Positions 41,788 to 51,516 are shown, counted from the first letter of the stretch. The stretch is DNA of 64,000 nt from Prosthecobacter fusiformis (GCF_004364345.1 NZ_SOCA01000005.1:1-64000), one strand, 5' to 3'. Translations and numbers: made by a program. The notes: generated from the sequence alone by a model not told the origin.

Positions 41788-43974
41788 TTACTTCTTCGTA
41801 GAAGAGGGCTTGGTCGGCGGTCCCTGAATATAATAATCACGCAGAGTTTTGGTTTCCAGCAACTGAACCTGGTCCACCTTTATCAACGAAGAGTACATAA
41901 TAGCCTCCGCCAAAAAGCCTGAAAATTGTTCGTATGTCGGGGCATTGTCCTGCTTGGAGCCGACGACTTTGCCAAACTGGAGCTTGGAGAGGGGCGCAGT
42001 GGGAGCCTTTATTTTGGCGGTGGCGCGGTATAGTTTCCCTGGGGCGTCCCGGGCGCGTAGCTCGGCAATGCCATCGCTGGACCAAGTAAGGATGGCGGTG
42101 CAGGGGAGGGTGCAATCCACATCACGGCTAGTAATGGAAACAGTGGAGCCACCACTGCGGAACTCGGCGACCAGCTTTTTGGTCTTGTCCAGTTTGAGGA
42201 TGACTGCGGCTCCTCCATCTCCGGTCAGGGTCAGGAGGCGCATGGGGAGGCGGGTGCCATCCGCCTGGAAAACTACACCCAGGGTCATGCCGGGCATGCC
42301 ACGGGGAGCTGGTGAACCGAAGGGGAATTTCTCTTTTTCACTGGCGGCATCGCTAAGAGACATGGCGATAGGGCGACCTTCCCGAGGGCGGAAATCCAGC
42401 ACGGTGCGGTTCGGCTTGGCCCCAATGATGCCGTCTTTAGGCGTGGGCCAGAAGGTGCGTTTGGGGGCGTGGGAACTGCTTTTATTGTAGGCCCGCATGA
42501 GGTTGTCATTGGCCAAAGGCGAGATGTCATGCCATTCCAGGACATCGGAATCCGGGGTGGCGAGGCGTCCGTCTTTTCCCGTGCCGCCAACTCCGGCCAC
42601 CAGATGAAGACAAATATCTGTATCCGCTGGTGGGAAAAGGCGGTCCTGGGGGAGCTGGTACGTGACCTCGGCAGGGCCACTGGAGCCGAGGAGACCCGAG
42701 GAGGCTGCACCTCCGCTTTCGGGATCGTTTTTGCCACTGAATAGAAACCAAACACCGGCAAGAAGCAAAACCGCAGCGACGCCTATGGCGGCGATGAGCT
42801 TGACGTTTGGCCCCTTTTTTTCCTCCTCGTGAACGGAAGCCGATGAATGCAGGCGCACTGAAGGCGTCTTGGTGACGCTGCCAGTGCGTCTGCTAGCCGT
42901 GGTGCGACTGGCTGGTGGGCTGGTGCGAGCCATCGGCGTGGTCTGAGCGGCCATCTCAATAATGGGCTCGGCATCCGGGATGACTTCGAGAACCGGCTGA
43001 GCATACGCTTCGGCTGGTTGCTGATAATACCCTGGCTGAATGGGAATGGTGCTGGTGGTGGCGCTGCCGGGATACAGAGACTGAGTGTAGCTGCCTGGCT
43101 GCTGGCCATAACCTGGAGGCATCCAGGGCATCATCGGGGGAGCCGCAGACATTTTTTCCCAGGCGCGAAATTCTTCGATGGCTTGCTGCGCGCCCGTGGG
43201 GCGGTCTTCAGGATTCAGCGCCATCAGACGCAACACCCAGGCTCCCAGCCACGGCGGGACGTGGGGAGCGACAAGATTCAGAGGAATGATGTCGTGGTTG
43301 ATGTGTTTATCGATGACCTCATTGAGAGTCTCGCCATCAAAGGCTTTGCGGCCGGAGAGAGCTTCGTAAAAAACGCAACCGAGGGAGTAAAGATCAGTCC
43401 GCACGTCCACCGGAGCACGGGTGAGCTGCTCCGGTGCCATGTAGAAAATGGACCCCATGACGGTGCCCTCTTGGTCCTCGGTCTGTTTGCGCGCTCGCAT
43501 GCCAGCACGGGCGAGACCGAAATCGATGATTTTAGACTGCATGCGCCCACCAGGGAGGCGCTCGACCTTGATGTTCTCCGGCTTGATGTCGCGATGGAGA
43601 ATATGGCGCTGATGCGCGGCCAGGAGGCCTTCGAGACTCTGGGATGCAAGTTCCTTGAAATCGTCATAATGAAGAGGACCGCGGCCGACGACATCGGCGA
43701 GGTCTTCTCCCTCAAGAAGCTCCATGACCATGAAAAGACCTTCCGCATCGCTAGCCACGTCAAAAATGGTGACGATATTAGGATTGCGGAGGGAGGCGAG
43801 GGCATCGGCTTCACGGCGCAACTCTGTTGCCAGGTTTTGATCTCCGGTGGCATCGTTGGCTGACATGAGGCGCTTGATGGCGACCCAGCGCTTTAACTCA
43901 TTGTCGTAGGCACGAAAAACTGCCCCCACGCCGCCAGAGCCGAGTTTGTCATAAATCTTGTATCGTTCCGCCAT
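41788..43974 (-). CDS. Transmembrane Ser/Thr protein kinase with ConA-like extracytoplasmic domain
   Basis: This 728-residue Hanks-type kinase has KLGSGGVGAVFRAYD (glycine loop), AIKRL (catalytic Lys), HILHRDIKPENIKV (HRD loop), IIDFGLARAG (DFG) and GSIFYMAPEQLT (APE). A linker rich in Pro and Gln follows (about 270-390), then a TM helix (LIAAIGVAAVLLLAGVWFLF, about 405). The last 300 residues are extracytoplasmic and contain a concanavalin/LamG-like beta sandwich (DVLEWHDISPLANDN, FSGFLAEAIMY). The layout suggests a glycan- or surface-sensing receptor kinase. The start at ATG 43972-43974 is firm. Divergent from the giant secreted-protein gene at 44348. Confidence 0.92.
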   Translation of the reverse strand: MAERYKIYDKLGSGGVGAVFRAYDNELKRWVAIKRLMSANDATGDQNLATELRREADALASLRNPNIVTIFDVASDAEGLFMVMELLEGEDLADVVGRGPLHYDDFKELASQSLEGLLAAHQRHILHRDIKPENIKVERLPGGRMQSKIIDFGLARAGMRARKQTEDQEGTVMGSIFYMAPEQLTRAPVDVRTDLYSLGCVFYEALSGRKAFDGETLNEVIDKHINHDIIPLNLVAPHVPPWLGAWVLRLMALNPEDRPTGAQQAIEEFRAWEKMSAAPPMMPWMPPGYGQQPGSYTQSLYPGSATTSTIPIQPGYYQQPAEAYAQPVLEVIPDAEPIIEMAAQTTPMARTSPPASRTTASRRTGSVTKTPSVRLHSSASVHEEEKKGPNVKLIAAIGVAAVLLLAGVWFLFSGKNDPESGGAASSGLLGSSGPAEVTYQLPQDRLFPPADTDICLHLVAGVGGTGKDGRLATPDSDVLEWHDISPLANDNLMRAYNKSSSHAPKRTFWPTPKDGIIGAKPNRTVLDFRPREGRPIAMSLSDAASEKEKFPFGSPAPRGMPGMTLGVVFQADGTRLPMRLLTLTGDGGAAVILKLDKTKKLVAEFRSGGSTVSITSRDVDCTLPCTAILTWSSDGIAELRARDAPGKLYRATAKIKAPTAPLSKLQFGKVVGSKQDNAPTYEQFSGFLAEAIMYSSLIKVDQVQLLETKTLRDYYIQGPPTKPSSTKK

Positions 43975-44347
43975 CCAGGTATTGGGGGTATACTAAAAGT
44001 AAGCGTAGGAGAATCCAAGGCTCCGGGGTTTGGCAAGAGCGATGTTTGTTAAAATACGGCTGAAAGTCAGAAAATGAGCGTGTTAAGCCCTGCTTTGGTC
44101 AGTATGACCGCTCCTGCAAGATGAAAAGGGCGGGTTTTGCACTTCTGTCCTCATGGTTTGACAATTGTTTCGTTGCGCCTCAAGGCATTATTTGCGTCTC
44201 TCTTGGGAAATTGGGGTGGCTTAAGACTGGGTAATCTTGGGCGACTTTTGTCCGTGCGTTAGCAAATTTTGGGTACGTATTGACAGCTTGCCGCTATTGA
44301 GTATCTGTCGCATTGCATTGCAAACGAATCTCAATAGCGTATATTTG
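43975..44347. promoter_or_regulatory. Divergent region with a leader inverted repeat before the giant secreted-protein gene
   Basis: A 373-base non-coding region between the kinase and the giant gene. CGCTATTGAG (44292-44301) and CTCAATAGCG (44330-44339) form a perfect ten-base inverted repeat, the right arm ending nine bases before the start codon, with a 28-base loop. Two TTGACA hexamers occur (44158-44163 and 44280-44285); the second is followed 16 bases later by TATCTG, a weak -10. A regulated promoter or structured leader is likely. Confidence 0.4.
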
Positions 44348-47300
44348 ATGAAGTTACATTTATCTTGGCCTCGCCGCTCTCCATGGATGCTGTTCCTGCT
44401 GACTAGCTGGCTATGCGCGAATATTCAGGCTGAAACCAACTCATTTGAGTCATCCGATGATCTCGCGGGTTATACCCTTCTGACAACAAATGCCAATGTG
44501 ACAATGGTCCAGCAAGCGGGGGTGGGGACTGGAAACCCTGCCACTGGCGGATTGAAGCGTTTGTCCACGACCTCCAGTGACACCACCGCTTTGGCCCATC
44601 AAGTGGCTAGCAATACGGCAGGTGCCGTGACGCAGTGGAAGCAATCCATTCTTTTAAATTTTAAAGATGTGGAAGAGATCACCACTGGAGAAAAGAAAGC
44701 GGAGTGCAGGATCGGCTTCATCTCCACGACGACAAACTCGGGCAACCTCAAGGAATTCCTCCACAAGACGCACAAAAGCATCCATTTGAAAATCAAGGCT
44801 GAGCAGAAGCCTGGGGATAACAAGAGCCGTAACCTGGAGTTTGAGGGCAGCAATTTTGCGACAGATAAAGAGGTGAAGTTTGGAGGTCAGACTTTTAACG
44901 ACAGCAGTTATTTTGACGACTGGCTGCGCGTGACGTTGACGGTGAATCGGACATCTGCTTCTACCTTCAGTGCGACGATCACCTTGGAATCCCTGGGGCT
45001 GGATGGGACCCAGACCCCTGTGCTGCTGCGTACAGCGACACAAGCAGGCCTGGAGAATGCGACGATGAGCGCGGCCAGCACTGTCTATGCTGCCTTTTTG
45101 ATCAATACGGACAAGTCCGCGAACATGCCGGTTTATGTGGATGATCATGAGGTGGAGATGACGGCCGTGACTCCAGAGCCACCTGTCGCTCTTGCGGCAT
45201 CCGACGTGACGTCGAACGCTCTGCGGGCTAACTGGCAGGCCAGCAGCGGGGCAGGCAGTTACATCGTGGAACTGACAACCGCAGCCAATGCGTTTGCTCC
45301 AGGGACCTTCATTTCTGCCACAGGCACGGGCGGGCAGGCGAGTGGATTCGAAGTCAGCGGTAGTGATTCGTCCAGCACTGTCATCACGGGCCTGGGGGCG
45401 AATACCGCTTACGTTTACCGAGTCCGTGCCGTGAATGCTGCCGGTAACAGTGGTGAGTCAAATCCCATCAACGTGAGCACGCTGGCCATGAATGCCAATG
45501 TTCCTCCGACGCTGGATGCCATCCCCGATTACCCGGTTTTGACGCCGACTGCCCCTGAGCAGGATATTGAACTGAGCGGCATTACTGCGGGGTTTGGCGA
45601 GTCCCAGACCCTGATCGTCACGGCTGTTTCATCTGCCCCATCCATCATCCCTCATCCACGGGTTCTATACACCAGTGACAACACAGTCGGAACTCTTCTG
45701 ATGAAGCCTGCGGGCGCTCTGGGGACGGCAACCATCACAGTGACGGTCAATGATACCCAGCCTAACAACAACACCATCACGCGGTCATTCACCGTGGAAG
45801 TGAGGCAGCCACCGGTGGAACTGAGTTTTGATGAGGCGCCCGACCTGGACAATCTGACGGTCACGAATCAAAACGCTACTTTGACCCATTCGGCTACTGC
45901 CGGGATAGGTTCGCCTGCTGGAGGCGGTGCCATTTTCCAGGGCAATGCGACTGGGTCCGACCAAGCCATGCTGGCTTTGCGGGATCAGGCCTATCCAGGT
46001 CCGGCTCCGACTTTGATGCGGCAGTCCATTTGGGTGAATTTCAAGGAAGTGGACGATGACGAAACCAAGAAGCGCAAGAGTGAAGTCCGCATGGGCTTTG
46101 CCGATAGCCCAAACATACCGAGTGAACTGAAGAAGTATTTTGAGGAGGGCAAGCGCGCATTGCATTTAAAGGTGATGGCAGAGAATGATCCACAGGACAG
46201 CAGCAAGGATCATGTGATCAAAGCCCGAGTGACCAGCTACAATGGCAGTCAGAAACAAGAATCAGCAGAGCTGGTGGTTTCCGATGAGACGGTGATGAAC
46301 CATTGGCTGAAAGCCACCTTCGAGGTGATGGCTGTGGGCACCGTGCAGTTTCAGATGACCTATAAGGTGGAGGACTATGGTCCGGATGGCACCACACTCT
46401 TGGGTACGGTTTTAGAAGGCGCACCCTTCACGGTCACCAACGGTACTTTGGTCTCAGCACCGTGGATCTACGCTGGATTTTACGTGGATACGGAAAAAGG
46501 CACGGACATGAAGACCTACCTGGATAATCACTTGGTGGAGATCCAGAACTTGCCCCCTGAAACCCCAGTGGCCATGGCTGCTCATCAAATCACCAGTTCT
46601 TCGTTTACCTCGAATTGGGAAGTGCCTGTCGGCCCCTATCCGAACGGATTTATTGTGGAGGTGGTACGCGCTACGGATACTTTCACCGCTGGCAAGTTTA
46701 TCTCGGCCACTGGCAGCACCGGGCAGACGACAGGTATCCAGGTGATCTTTGCCGATCAGCGCAGCCTGCGCGTACTCAATCTCGCTTCCAACACTTCTTA
46801 TAAATACCGGGTGCGTGCGCTCAACATTGCCGGAGAGAGCGATAATTCAGATGCGATCAATGTCACGACACTGACCACGGGCTCAAATTCGGCACCGACT
46901 TTAAACCCTATTTCGAATCAAGAAGATATCGCAGCCAATGGAGGTCTGTTTACCGTTCTTCTCAGCGGCATCAGTGATGGTGGCGAGTTCACCCAGGGAG
47001 TCACAGTGACGGCTTCATCAAGCAACACGGCGTTGATTCCATCAATCCAGGTGAATTACTACGATCCGGAAGATGTCGGCTCGATCACCTTTACTCCTGT
47101 TCTAGGGCAGACGGGTACGACCATCATCACTGTGACAGTGAATGACGGGGAGTCCGTGAATAACACTCTGGTACGCACGTTTACAGTCAATGTAGTCAGC
47201 CCAGTATCGGCGCTCGCATTTGAATCGGAAGCGGATGAGGGTGAATATCTGATCGTTTCAGAACAGTCTTCACTGGCTCAGACTGCGGATGAAGGGACTG

Positions 47301-48673
47301 GGACACCGGCTGGTGGAGCGTTCAAGTTTGAGCGCACGGCACTGCCCACTGAGCATGTTTCCCTGGCCTATCGTCGGGTGCGTTTTGATGCTCGCAGCAT
47401 TCCTCATGCGCGCACCAGTCTGATGATGAATTTGAGCAACGTGCTCAACATCACTTCCGGCAATAAAGACAAAGCTGAAATTACCTTGGGCTTCATCGGT
47501 AGCACGACGCCGAACTCCAAGATCAAGGACACGTTCAACAAGACTCACCCTTCTATGTTCGCCAAGCTGAAGTTTGAACATGGCGATGGGAGTGACAGCC
47601 AATTGGAAATCGAAGTCGGCAGCTACAATGGCAGCAACGACAGCAATAGCGGCAAGAACTCGCTAGATAATTTTAACGCTGCCGAAAACTGGCTGAGGCT
47701 GGACTATCATTTTGTGCGCTCGGGATATGACCAGTATCTGTGTGCGTATGAGCTTTTCGACTGTGGACCGGATGGCACTTCTACTCCCGTGCTGCTTCTC
47801 TCCAGTGATGCGGTGACGGTGACGAATACGGCTTTCTTTAATGACAGCAGCATCTACGCAGGTTTCCAGGCAACAGGTGAGAAGCAGGGGCACACGGCCT
47901 TCTGGTTCGATAACCACGTCGTGGATGTGAATACGACGGCTGCGGATGCCCCTGTGAACCAGGCGGCGAATGACTATACTGATACCGGTTTCACCATGGC
48001 CTGGGCAGGCGGCATTGTGGGGCGTGAACCGACAGGTTATGTGATTGAGCTTTGCGACGCTGACGATGCCTTTGCTCCAGGCACTCTGATTTCTGCCGCT
48101 GGCGTCGGTGGGCAGGCCGAAGGAATTCTGGTGGAAGATGGTTGGGCTTCTGAATACCCCATTTCCGGCCTGCCAGTCGGGCAGACGTATCTCTACCGGG
48201 TACGGGCTTTGCGTGGCACTGAACTGAGCGCGGTCCAGCCTCCTGTTCAGGTGACGATTGCCCCGCAGACCCCGGCACAGTCATTGGAAGACTGGCGTCT
48301 TGCTTGGTTCGCGAGTGAATTGCAAGATCCTGCAACTCTGCCTGAAAATGATTATGACCAGGACGGTGTGACAAACATCGCTGAGTATGCCATGGGGCTG
48401 AATCCGCGCGAGCCTGATGCCTGGCTTTCGCAGCCGCGCTGCACCCTACAGTCAGGCTATCTTTGCCTCACTTATCGCCGCCGGGCCAACATGGAAAATG
48501 TACAGATCGTCCCTCTGGCCAGTGGTGATCTTGCAGCTTGGAACAGCCAGGGACTGGTGACTCTGTCCATTTCCAGTCCTGATGAGGAAGGAATCGAAAC
48601 GGTCATTGTGCGAGATGCAGTTCTCCAGTCTTCCCGTAGCCGTCGGTTTATGCGCCTGGGTCTTGATTTTTAA
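44348..48673 (+). CDS. Giant secreted protein: three ConA-like and three FN3 modules
   Basis: The protein is about 1441 residues. A signal peptide (WMLFLLTSWLCANIQA) is followed by three similar modules. Each has a ConA/LamG-like beta sandwich of about 240 residues (about 30-275, 490-730 and 950-1195), beginning with a short FESS/FDEA/FESE start and containing a YVDDHEVE-type or YLDNHLVE-type closing strand. Each is followed by a fibronectin type III domain (275-375, 735-845 and 1200-1307; YVYRVRAVNAAG, YKYRVRALNIAG and YLYRVRALRG). After the first two come cadherin-like beta domains with TITVTVND. The end has a DQDGVTNIAEYAMGLNP calcium-loop motif. It is an adhesin or glycan-binding protein by architecture. 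ATG 44348 is preferred because it starts the signal. The ECF sigma gene begins five bases after its stop. Confidence 0.85.
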   Translation: MKLHLSWPRRSPWMLFLLTSWLCANIQAETNSFESSDDLAGYTLLTTNANVTMVQQAGVGTGNPATGGLKRLSTTSSDTTALAHQVASNTAGAVTQWKQSILLNFKDVEEITTGEKKAECRIGFISTTTNSGNLKEFLHKTHKSIHLKIKAEQKPGDNKSRNLEFEGSNFATDKEVKFGGQTFNDSSYFDDWLRVTLTVNRTSASTFSATITLESLGLDGTQTPVLLRTATQAGLENATMSAASTVYAAFLINTDKSANMPVYVDDHEVEMTAVTPEPPVALAASDVTSNALRANWQASSGAGSYIVELTTAANAFAPGTFISATGTGGQASGFEVSGSDSSSTVITGLGANTAYVYRVRAVNAAGNSGESNPINVSTLAMNANVPPTLDAIPDYPVLTPTAPEQDIELSGITAGFGESQTLIVTAVSSAPSIIPHPRVLYTSDNTVGTLLMKPAGALGTATITVTVNDTQPNNNTITRSFTVEVRQPPVELSFDEAPDLDNLTVTNQNATLTHSATAGIGSPAGGGAIFQGNATGSDQAMLALRDQAYPGPAPTLMRQSIWVNFKEVDDDETKKRKSEVRMGFADSPNIPSELKKYFEEGKRALHLKVMAENDPQDSSKDHVIKARVTSYNGSQKQESAELVVSDETVMNHWLKATFEVMAVGTVQFQMTYKVEDYGPDGTTLLGTVLEGAPFTVTNGTLVSAPWIYAGFYVDTEKGTDMKTYLDNHLVEIQNLPPETPVAMAAHQITSSSFTSNWEVPVGPYPNGFIVEVVRATDTFTAGKFISATGSTGQTTGIQVIFADQRSLRVLNLASNTSYKYRVRALNIAGESDNSDAINVTTLTTGSNSAPTLNPISNQEDIAANGGLFTVLLSGISDGGEFTQGVTVTASSSNTALIPSIQVNYYDPEDVGSITFTPVLGQTGTTIITVTVNDGESVNNTLVRTFTVNVVSPVSALAFESEADEGEYLIVSEQSSLAQTADEGTGTPAGGAFKFERTALPTEHVSLAYRRVRFDARSIPHARTSLMMNLSNVLNITSGNKDKAEITLGFIGSTTPNSKIKDTFNKTHPSMFAKLKFEHGDGSDSQLEIEVGSYNGSNDSNSGKNSLDNFNAAENWLRLDYHFVRSGYDQYLCAYELFDCGPDGTSTPVLLLSSDAVTVTNTAFFNDSSIYAGFQATGEKQGHTAFWFDNHVVDVNTTAADAPVNQAANDYTDTGFTMAWAGGIVGREPTGYVIELCDADDAFAPGTLISAAGVGGQAEGILVEDGWASEYPISGLPVGQTYLYRVRALRGTELSAVQPPVQVTIAPQTPAQSLEDWRLAWFASELQDPATLPENDYDQDGVTNIAEYAMGLNPREPDAWLSQPRCTLQSGYLCLTYRRRANMENVQIVPLASGDLAAWNSQGLVTLSISSPDEEGIETVIVRDAVLQSSRSRRFMRLGLDF

Positions 48674-48678
48674 TCCCA

Positions 48679-49251
48679 ATGTTTGCTGATTCTAACAATG
48701 CCATTTCTGCTTGGCTGGTTCATCGCGACCAGTCTGCTGCCAGATGGCTTGTGCACACGCACAGCCCTCAGGTGCTGAGCCTCGCCCGTCGTTGGGGCGC
48801 TCCTGCTGAGATGGAACAGGATGTGTTGCAGGAGGTTTTCATGCGTGTTTTCAAAGCCTTGCCCAGACTGGATCTGACGCAGCCGTTTGCTCCTTGGCTG
48901 ACAGTGCTCGCCCGCAATACGTGTTCGAAATTGCGTCGCCGCTGGTGCCATAGGCATCGTCTGAGTGCCTGTTTTGAGAACGCAGCTCTGGACGTTGATA
49001 CCTGTGAATTGGCAGATGAGCGGGACGCGCATCAGATCATCGCCTCACAAGAGCGGCAGGACCTGTTGGATGAAGCCATGCGGCAACTGCCGGAGCGTGA
49101 TCGCAGCCTGTTGAACCTTCAATACGGTGAGGGCCGCAGCGGGTCAGAAATAGCCACTGCGATGGGCGTCTCTGCAGGCACTGTCAGAGTATCCATTCAT
49201 CGCATCCGTCACCGCCTCACCCAGGAAATTTCCCGTTTATCGAACCTTTGA
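48679..49251 (+). CDS. ECF-type RNA polymerase sigma factor
   Basis: This 190-residue sigma-70 family protein has a region 2 (SLARRWGAPAEMEQDVLQEVFMRVFKAL) and a region 4 helix-turn-helix (MRQLPERDRSLLNLQYGEGRSGSEIATAMGVSAGTVRVSIHRIRHRL). It lacks region 3 and is short, as expected for ECF factors. Its start lies five bases after the giant secreted-protein gene, and it is followed after ten bases by a membrane-protein gene, so the sigma factor sits inside the run that includes the pseudopilin cassette. An anti-sigma factor is not evident beside it. Confidence 0.85.
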   Translation: MFADSNNAISAWLVHRDQSAARWLVHTHSPQVLSLARRWGAPAEMEQDVLQEVFMRVFKALPRLDLTQPFAPWLTVLARNTCSKLRRRWCHRHRLSACFENAALDVDTCELADERDAHQIIASQERQDLLDEAMRQLPERDRSLLNLQYGEGRSGSEIATAMGVSAGTVRVSIHRIRHRLTQEISRLSNL

Positions 49252-49261
49252 TTTTTATACT

Positions 49262-49843
49262 ATGAGCACACCCAAAACACCTCCCGCTCCACCTTCCTGG
49301 TGGTCACCTAAAGCAGGCATCTGGCTTGCCGTCCTCTTCGTCGGCGCTGCTGGATTTCCATACATCGCTTCCACCACCAAACTCCTGGCTGAAGGCAAGC
49401 CTGTGACGCTGGATGCAGTTAAAGATGTGGCGGAAAAGGACATGATGAAAAAAGAAAAAGAGCACGCCAAAGACGACGCCAAAAAGTATCGTGAAATCAA
49501 GAGCCTTGCTGTGGGTGCCGATGGCACCGTCTGGTCTGGTGGCAAGGCTGGCATCTTCCGCATGAAGGATGGTGCTTGGCAGGCTGTGCCGGGGTATGCA
49601 GATATCGAGGCCAAACAGATCTCCGTGGTCGGGAACGGTTCCGTCCTGGTGACTGGCAAGCAGGGCGTCTATCGTCATCAGGGCGATGCCTGGACCCAGG
49701 TTTATGAAGGCGAAGCGCATACGGCTGCTGAATCCGCTGACGGGACGCTCTACGTCACCACCAAAGAGGGGTTAAAGAAAAAAAGCCCTGGCGCTGAGTG
49801 GACGATGATGAGCGATGGATTTCCTGTGACGGAAGACAAGTGA
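49262..49843 (+). CDS. Membrane-anchored protein with beta-propeller-like repeats
   Basis: This 193-residue protein has a TM helix near the N-terminus (GIWLAVLFVGAAGFPYIA, about 16-34), then a charged helical linker rich in Lys, and three short repeats of the pattern IKSLAVGADGTVWSGGKAGIFR, ISVVGNGSVLVTGKQGVYR and ESADGTLYVTTKEGLKKK, the blade style of two-component-like 'ligand-binding' propellers. Too short for a full propeller, so it may assemble with others. It lies between the ECF sigma factor and cassette protein D and is probably a partner in the same system. Function not known. Confidence 0.6.
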   Translation: MSTPKTPPAPPSWWSPKAGIWLAVLFVGAAGFPYIASTTKLLAEGKPVTLDAVKDVAEKDMMKKEKEHAKDDAKKYREIKSLAVGADGTVWSGGKAGIFRMKDGAWQAVPGYADIEAKQISVVGNGSVLVTGKQGVYRHQGDAWTQVYEGEAHTAAESADGTLYVTTKEGLKKKSPGAEWTMMSDGFPVTEDK

Positions 49844-49869
49844 GTTGATTTTTATCCCCCGTTACCCCC

Positions 49870-51516
49870 ATGGCCTCAAACTGGAAACTCACCAATCGTG
49901 TCTGGCATGCCAATCTCGGTATGCTGGCCGCGATCACGCTGGGCATCATTGCCCTGTCGTGCCCGTTCATTGCTCATAAGTGGGAAGCTGGGAAGTTTCT
50001 AATGGAGATCCATTACGGCAAATTTCTGCCAGCGCAGACCCGGTGGATCTGGATTGATTCACAGGGACTCCTGCTAGGTTTTCTGGTGGTCTCGGGCGTG
50101 CTCATGCATCGGAAATCGGTCAAAAAAGCAGCCAGCACCGCCGCGGATGATCCGGCGGTGGCAGGGTCCTCTGTAACCATTCTCAGCCTGGGGGATGATG
50201 CCCCCGCTCTTGCCTTTGCCAATGGTGCTGAGCAGATCGGCCTGCGTGCTTTTCGGGGGCAGCCTGAAGCCTTGAAAAATCTGGACCTGACGCTGGAGCG
50301 GTGGTTAGTGCTCACGCATGGAGGAAGAACTGAGCCTGCCCATATCGCCTCGCTAACCGAAAGTGTTTCAGCGTTAAAAAAAGGCAGTTTAAAACGTCTG
50401 GAATTCGCGATTGAATCCGGCGCAGAAGCTCCCCTGGCAGATCTCATTGCCGCACTCACCGCCGCTGGTGCAAAAGCAATGAAACTGGATAAAAGCCCGG
50501 CGGCCTGGCAGCCTACCGTCATTGAGCATCTGCGCACTCAGTCGCCCACCCTAAAGGCTCGGCCCGCAGCTAAAGTCAGACCTGTGGTAAAACCTGCATC
50601 TGGTTTTACCGTGTTGGAAATCCTGATCACCATGGTGATCATCACGGTCCTCATTAGCGTGACGGCGAGCTCCTTCCAGTCTCTCAAACGCAAAGACGGT
50701 GTTCACGACGCGGCCTTGGAATTTGCCCAGATCCTGCGTGAGGCACGTCAGATGGCCAAGCGTCAAAATACACTGGTGAGAGTTGCACTGACAGCACCGG
50801 TGATGACGGGTGTGCTCAATGACTTTGGCCTTACTGAAGATGATCTCCGGCCGGGTTGTGGGGTCTATGCTTTCCGTGTTCCCGCGGATCAACTTGAGCC
50901 TGTTGCATTTACCCAGCCGACAACCGCCTTTGAAAAAAATGCCAGCTTGAGGGAGACCTCTCCGCTTACCCGCGTGCCACTGCCGCGCAGTCTCATTGGT
51001 GGATGGACGCAAGCACCTGGGCATGCAGGTTGGCACCGCTGGAATGAGCACGTATGGATTGGTGGACCTGTGATGGAGCAGTATCTGAAAGGGGACTTTG
51101 AAAGCTATTCGTCCCTGATGCTATACCAACCTTCCACCACGTGGGCTGCCGAGCGTAATGAGGATGACCGCAGCATCAGCCCTTTTTCCACGTATCCCCC
51201 TGAGATGCAGCGGACGCCCTATCGCCATCCCCCCCGTCCCACCGCACTGGCTCTGGCTGAAAGCGAAGAAGTAACACTGGACGATGGTACTCAGATTCCC
51301 GCCCAAGAGATCTGGGGCACGGCTCCTGTTGTCCAGTGGAGTGAGGTCAATTCAGAGAATGACCTGCCCATGGCAGCCGTTGACTTTACGCCCGAAGGAC
51401 GCCTTGCCGGTACAGTGTTAACTGAGGTGGAGTTTCATTTCCGTCCGGGTCCTGAGCGCGAGCCGCTCTATAAAGTCATTATCCGCAGTCACGATGGGGA
51501 GGTTCACATCGAATGA
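49870..51516 (+). CDS. Verru_Chthon cassette protein D with an N-terminal membrane extension (GspH-like pseudopilin)
   Basis: This 548-residue protein has two parts. Residues 1-85 form a two-helix membrane segment (ANLGMLAAITLGIIALSCPF and IDSQGLLLGFLVVSGVLMHR) of PepSY-associated TM type; 86-240 are soluble. At residue 245 a complete prepilin motif appears, ASG/FTVLEILITMVIITVLISV, with Gly245, Phe246 and Glu250 (Glu at +5), followed by an amphipathic helix (EFAQILREARQMAKRQNTLVRVAL) and a beta-rich GspH/FimT-like end. This is cassette protein D. Peptidase cleavage at 245 would free the N-terminal part. An internal GTG at 50584 could start a shorter pilin. Its stop overlaps the next start by four bases. 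Confidence 0.8.
   Translation: MASNWKLTNRVWHANLGMLAAITLGIIALSCPFIAHKWEAGKFLMEIHYGKFLPAQTRWIWIDSQGLLLGFLVVSGVLMHRKSVKKAASTAADDPAVAGSSVTILSLGDDAPALAFANGAEQIGLRAFRGQPEALKNLDLTLERWLVLTHGGRTEPAHIASLTESVSALKKGSLKRLEFAIESGAEAPLADLIAALTAAGAKAMKLDKSPAAWQPTVIEHLRTQSPTLKARPAAKVRPVVKPASGFTVLEILITMVIITVLISVTASSFQSLKRKDGVHDAALEFAQILREARQMAKRQNTLVRVALTAPVMTGVLNDFGLTEDDLRPGCGVYAFRVPADQLEPVAFTQPTTAFEKNASLRETSPLTRVPLPRSLIGGWTQAPGHAGWHRWNEHVWIGGPVMEQYLKGDFESYSSLMLYQPSTTWAAERNEDDRSISPFSTYPPEMQRTPYRHPPRPTALALAESEEVTLDDGTQIPAQEIWGTAPVVQWSEVNSENDLPMAAVDFTPEGRLAGTVLTEVEFHFRPGPEREPLYKVIIRSHDGEVHIE

Noticed and set aside
43018-43863. 281-codon plus-strand frame
   Set aside because: Antisense to the kinase catalytic domain; no motif of its own.
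44158-44191. TTGACA with a possible -10
   Set aside because: The nearest -10-like hexamer (CATTAT) is 22 bases away, too far for a sigma-70 promoter.
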